Source: Lichenicoccus sp964235615
GTDB taxonomy: Bacteria > Pseudomonadota > Alphaproteobacteria > Acetobacterales > Acetobacteraceae
Length of the DNA stretch: 24,524 nucleotides
Assembly: GCA_964235615.1 (NCBI GenBank)
Contig: CAXSEE010000049.1
Span: 1 to 24,524, forward strand
Direction: 5' to 3'
A program made the translations under genes and the position numbers. Positions 22,997-24,524 of this stretch are shown piece by piece. A model generated the notes under the pieces. It ran no database searches. It saw nothing but the letters and a program-made list of their open reading frames with translations, and was not told where the DNA came from. How positions within the stretch are numbered: position 1 is the stretch's first letter; the number at the start of each line of letters is the position of its first letter.

Positions 22997-23178
22997 GTCT
23001 TCTACGATCCGCACGCAAGCATCGAGCTTCTGGGAAGTTGAAATGCGCCGTCACGATTGCGGTTACTGGCTGGGGCTGGGGCTGGGGCTGGGGCTGTGGC
23101 CTTGTCTGGCGTGGAGAACGGCGAGCGACGATCATGATCCTGATTTGATCGACTGACCTATGGATAGACGACCTTGCG
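22997..23178. other. Non-coding stretch beside the transposase remnant, with a G-rich repeat
   Basis: No gene recognised between the decayed transposase and the histidine kinase stop. It contains the TGGGGC repeat described separately. Together with the remnant and the upstream region of the thioesterase, it makes a 540-base stretch (22636-23178) without an intact gene. Confidence 0.5.
23071..23100 (+). repeat. TGGGGC tandem repeat with G-quadruplex pattern
   Basis: Four perfect TGGGGC units (23071-23094) and a fifth variant TGTGGC. This puts four GGGG runs on the plus strand, each separated by CT, the classic pattern for a very stable intramolecular G-quadruplex. It lies just past the stop of the sensor kinase, reading on its non-template orientation as C-rich RNA. 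Confidence 0.85.
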
Positions 23179-24524
23179 TCAAGCCAACAAAGTAACGGTA
23201 GCCCGCAATCCCCGCGGCATACGGTTCGATAACGTAATGTCCCCGCCATGCCCGCGGGCGATGTTGCGGGCGATCGACAACCCCAGCCCGATGCCGCCGG
23301 TCTCCCGGTTGCGACTGGCCTCGATCCGGATGAAGGGCTCGAACACCCGTTCCAGGTCGGCCGGTGGCAGGCCGGCGCCCTCATCCTCGATCAGCACGGC
23401 GACGTATCCGTCATGCGGCGGCTTGAGCGTCACCCTGGCGCTGCCGCCGTAGGCGATGGCGTTGCTGACCAGGTTGGACATGGCTCGCTTCAGGGCCATC
23501 GAGCGGGCCTGCACGGTGATCTGCGGCGGTTCGGCGGCGAAGCCGATCTGGTTGGCCATGTCCGGCCGCCCCTCGATCGACTCGTCGAGGATGGTGCGCA
23601 TCAGGGCGGTGAGGTCCAGCCGTACCAGCGGCTCGCGGTTGGCGCTGTCGCGTCCGAAGGCCAGGGTGGCGGACACCATCGCCTCCAGCTCGTCGAGGTC
23701 GGCGACGAACTTCCCGCGCAGCTCGTCATCCTCGATGAATTCCGAGCGCAGTTTCAGCCGCGTGATCGGGGTGCGCAGGTCATGGCCGATCGCGGTCAGC
23801 AGCAGCGTGCGGTCGGTCACGAAGCGGCGGATGCGCGTGGCCATGGTGTTGAAGGCGACCGCCGCGGTGGCGACCTCCAGCGGGCCGTCCTCCGGCAGCG
23901 GCGGCGCGTTCACGTCCCGCCCGAGCGCTTCGGCCGCGGCGGCGAGCGTGCGCACCGGCGCGGTCAGGCGGCGCACTGCCCAGTGGGTGAGAATGCCGGT
24001 GGCGACGATCATCAGCGTAAAGGCGATCGGGAAGGTCGGCGAGGCGAACGGGTTCGGCGGCGGCACCCGGAACACCAGGCTGACCCAGCGGGCCTCGTCG
24101 GGCAGATGCAGCGAGACCGAGGACTGGTGGGTGACCGGGTTGAAGCCGGCCAGGACCTGGGTCGGGTGCAGATGCCCCGGGAACGGCATCATCTGGAAAT
24201 TCATCCGCATCGAGCGCTGGATCAGCGGCCCGGCGACATCGAAATCGGTGATGTTCGGCCCCGGCGTCAGGCTGACGTGAAAGCCCGGCGGCAGCTTCAT
24301 CTGAAGCGCCTCGGCATTCCGCTGGGCTTGGTCGGTCTCGGCGATCGAGCGGTAGATACCGGCCACGCGCATCGCGCTCTCGCGCTCGATCTCGATGCGG
24401 TCGATGCTGATCCGGTCGAGGGCGTGGATGGTGAGGCCCGCCGCCTGCACCACGCCCAGTCCCGCCAGCAGCACCAGCGCGGTACGCGCAGCCAGGCTGC
24501 GCGGCCAGAAGAACGGGCGCCAGG
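23179..24524 (-). CDS. EnvZ-like sensor histidine kinase, 5' end outside the window
   Basis: An inner-membrane two-component sensor. The frame stays open to the window edge (before the ORF-like GTG at 24474 it reads WRPFFWPRSLAARTA), which looks like the usual N terminus of EnvZ-type kinases, so the start codon is outside. In order: first membrane helix ending about LAGLGVVQAAGL, a periplasmic sensor region of about 140 residues (with NITDFDVAGPLIQRSMR), second helix IAFTLMIVATGILTHWAV, HAMP linker, HisKA with the phospho-acceptor H in TAIGHDLRTPITRLKLR, and HATPase_c with the N box (NLVSNAIAYG), DEGAGLPP and GGIGLGLSIARNIARGHGG. The cognate regulator is probably just upstream outside the window. 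Signal unknown. Confidence 0.9.
   Translation of the reverse strand, partial: WRPFFWPRSLAARTALVLLAGLGVVQAAGLTIHALDRISIDRIEIERESAMRVAGIYRSIAETDQAQRNAEALQMKLPPGFHVSLTPGPNITDFDVAGPLIQRSMRMNFQMMPFPGHLHPTQVLAGFNPVTHQSSVSLHLPDEARWVSLVFRVPPPNPFASPTFPIAFTLMIVATGILTHWAVRRLTAPVRTLAAAAEALGRDVNAPPLPEDGPLEVATAAVAFNTMATRIRRFVTDRTLLLTAIGHDLRTPITRLKLRSEFIEDDELRGKFVADLDELEAMVSATLAFGRDSANREPLVRLDLTALMRTILDESIEGRPDMANQIGFAAEPPQITVQARSMALKRAMSNLVSNAIAYGGSARVTLKPPHDGYVAVLIEDEGAGLPPADLERVFEPFIRIEASRNRETGGIGLGLSIARNIARGHGGDITLSNRMPRGLRATVTLLA

Noticed and set aside
1..24524. tRNA, rRNA, riboswitch or CRISPR array
   Set aside because: No tRNA-like cloverleaf with anticodon features, no ribosomal RNA stretch and no regularly spaced repeats were seen; the cloverleaf-like repeats lack tRNA consensus loops.

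Overview
The window is GC-rich DNA, apart from two A+T-richer patches, and reads like an alphaproteobacterium, most likely of the acetic-acid-bacteria family (Acetobacteraceae) or a close Rhodospirillales relative. The signs are the hopanoid gene hpnH, a DUF3311 + sodium:solute symporter pair, an alphaproteobacterial type of family-4 uracil-DNA glycosylase next to a soluble lytic transglycosylase, and a nested-hairpin intergenic repeat of a kind I remember from acetic acid bacteria. The family assignment is inference from gene content; there is no rRNA or marker gene to settle it.

Layout. 1-92: probable start of a minus-strand gene that leaves the window. 419-2952: hpnH (radical SAM adenosyl-hopene transferase) and a CNNM/CorC-type CBS membrane protein. 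2953-4760: A+T-richer block with one copy of the hairpin repeat and a secreted GH26-like glycosidase, probably acquired. 4858-7945 (minus): family-4-like uracil-DNA glycosylase, then a soluble lytic transglycosylase. 7878-10540 (plus): exported TPR protein, then ispE with a TTGA stop/start overlap. 10496-13439: small housekeeping-like genes on both strands (cupin, conserved hypothetical, DUF2165 membrane protein, SDR dehydrogenase, YqaA/DedA-like membrane protein) with two convergent 3' overlaps.

13550-21477 is the most interesting part: LysR regulator, TonB-dependent receptor, amidase-signature hydrolase, P1/S58-family N-terminal-nucleophile peptidase with a twin-arginine-like leader, DUF3311 small membrane protein and a sodium:solute symporter, all on the plus strand. 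This reads as a self-contained uptake-and-hydrolysis locus for an amide or peptide substrate: outer-membrane import, periplasmic cleavage, inner-membrane uptake and cytoplasmic amidase. The pairing of an amidase-signature enzyme with a P1-type hydrolase has the same fold combination as the NylA/NylC nylon-oligomer enzymes; the substrate here is unknown. The amidase gene contains a 100-N gap, but exact 55-bp copies on both sides show that this is an assembly join and that the gene is intact.

21502-23178 is A+T-richer and accessory: a stand-alone NRPS/PKS-type thioesterase, a decayed IS5-like transposase remnant and a G-quadruplex-type TGGGGC repeat. 23179-24524 (minus) is an EnvZ-like sensor histidine kinase cut by the window edge. 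I saw no tRNA, rRNA or CRISPR array.
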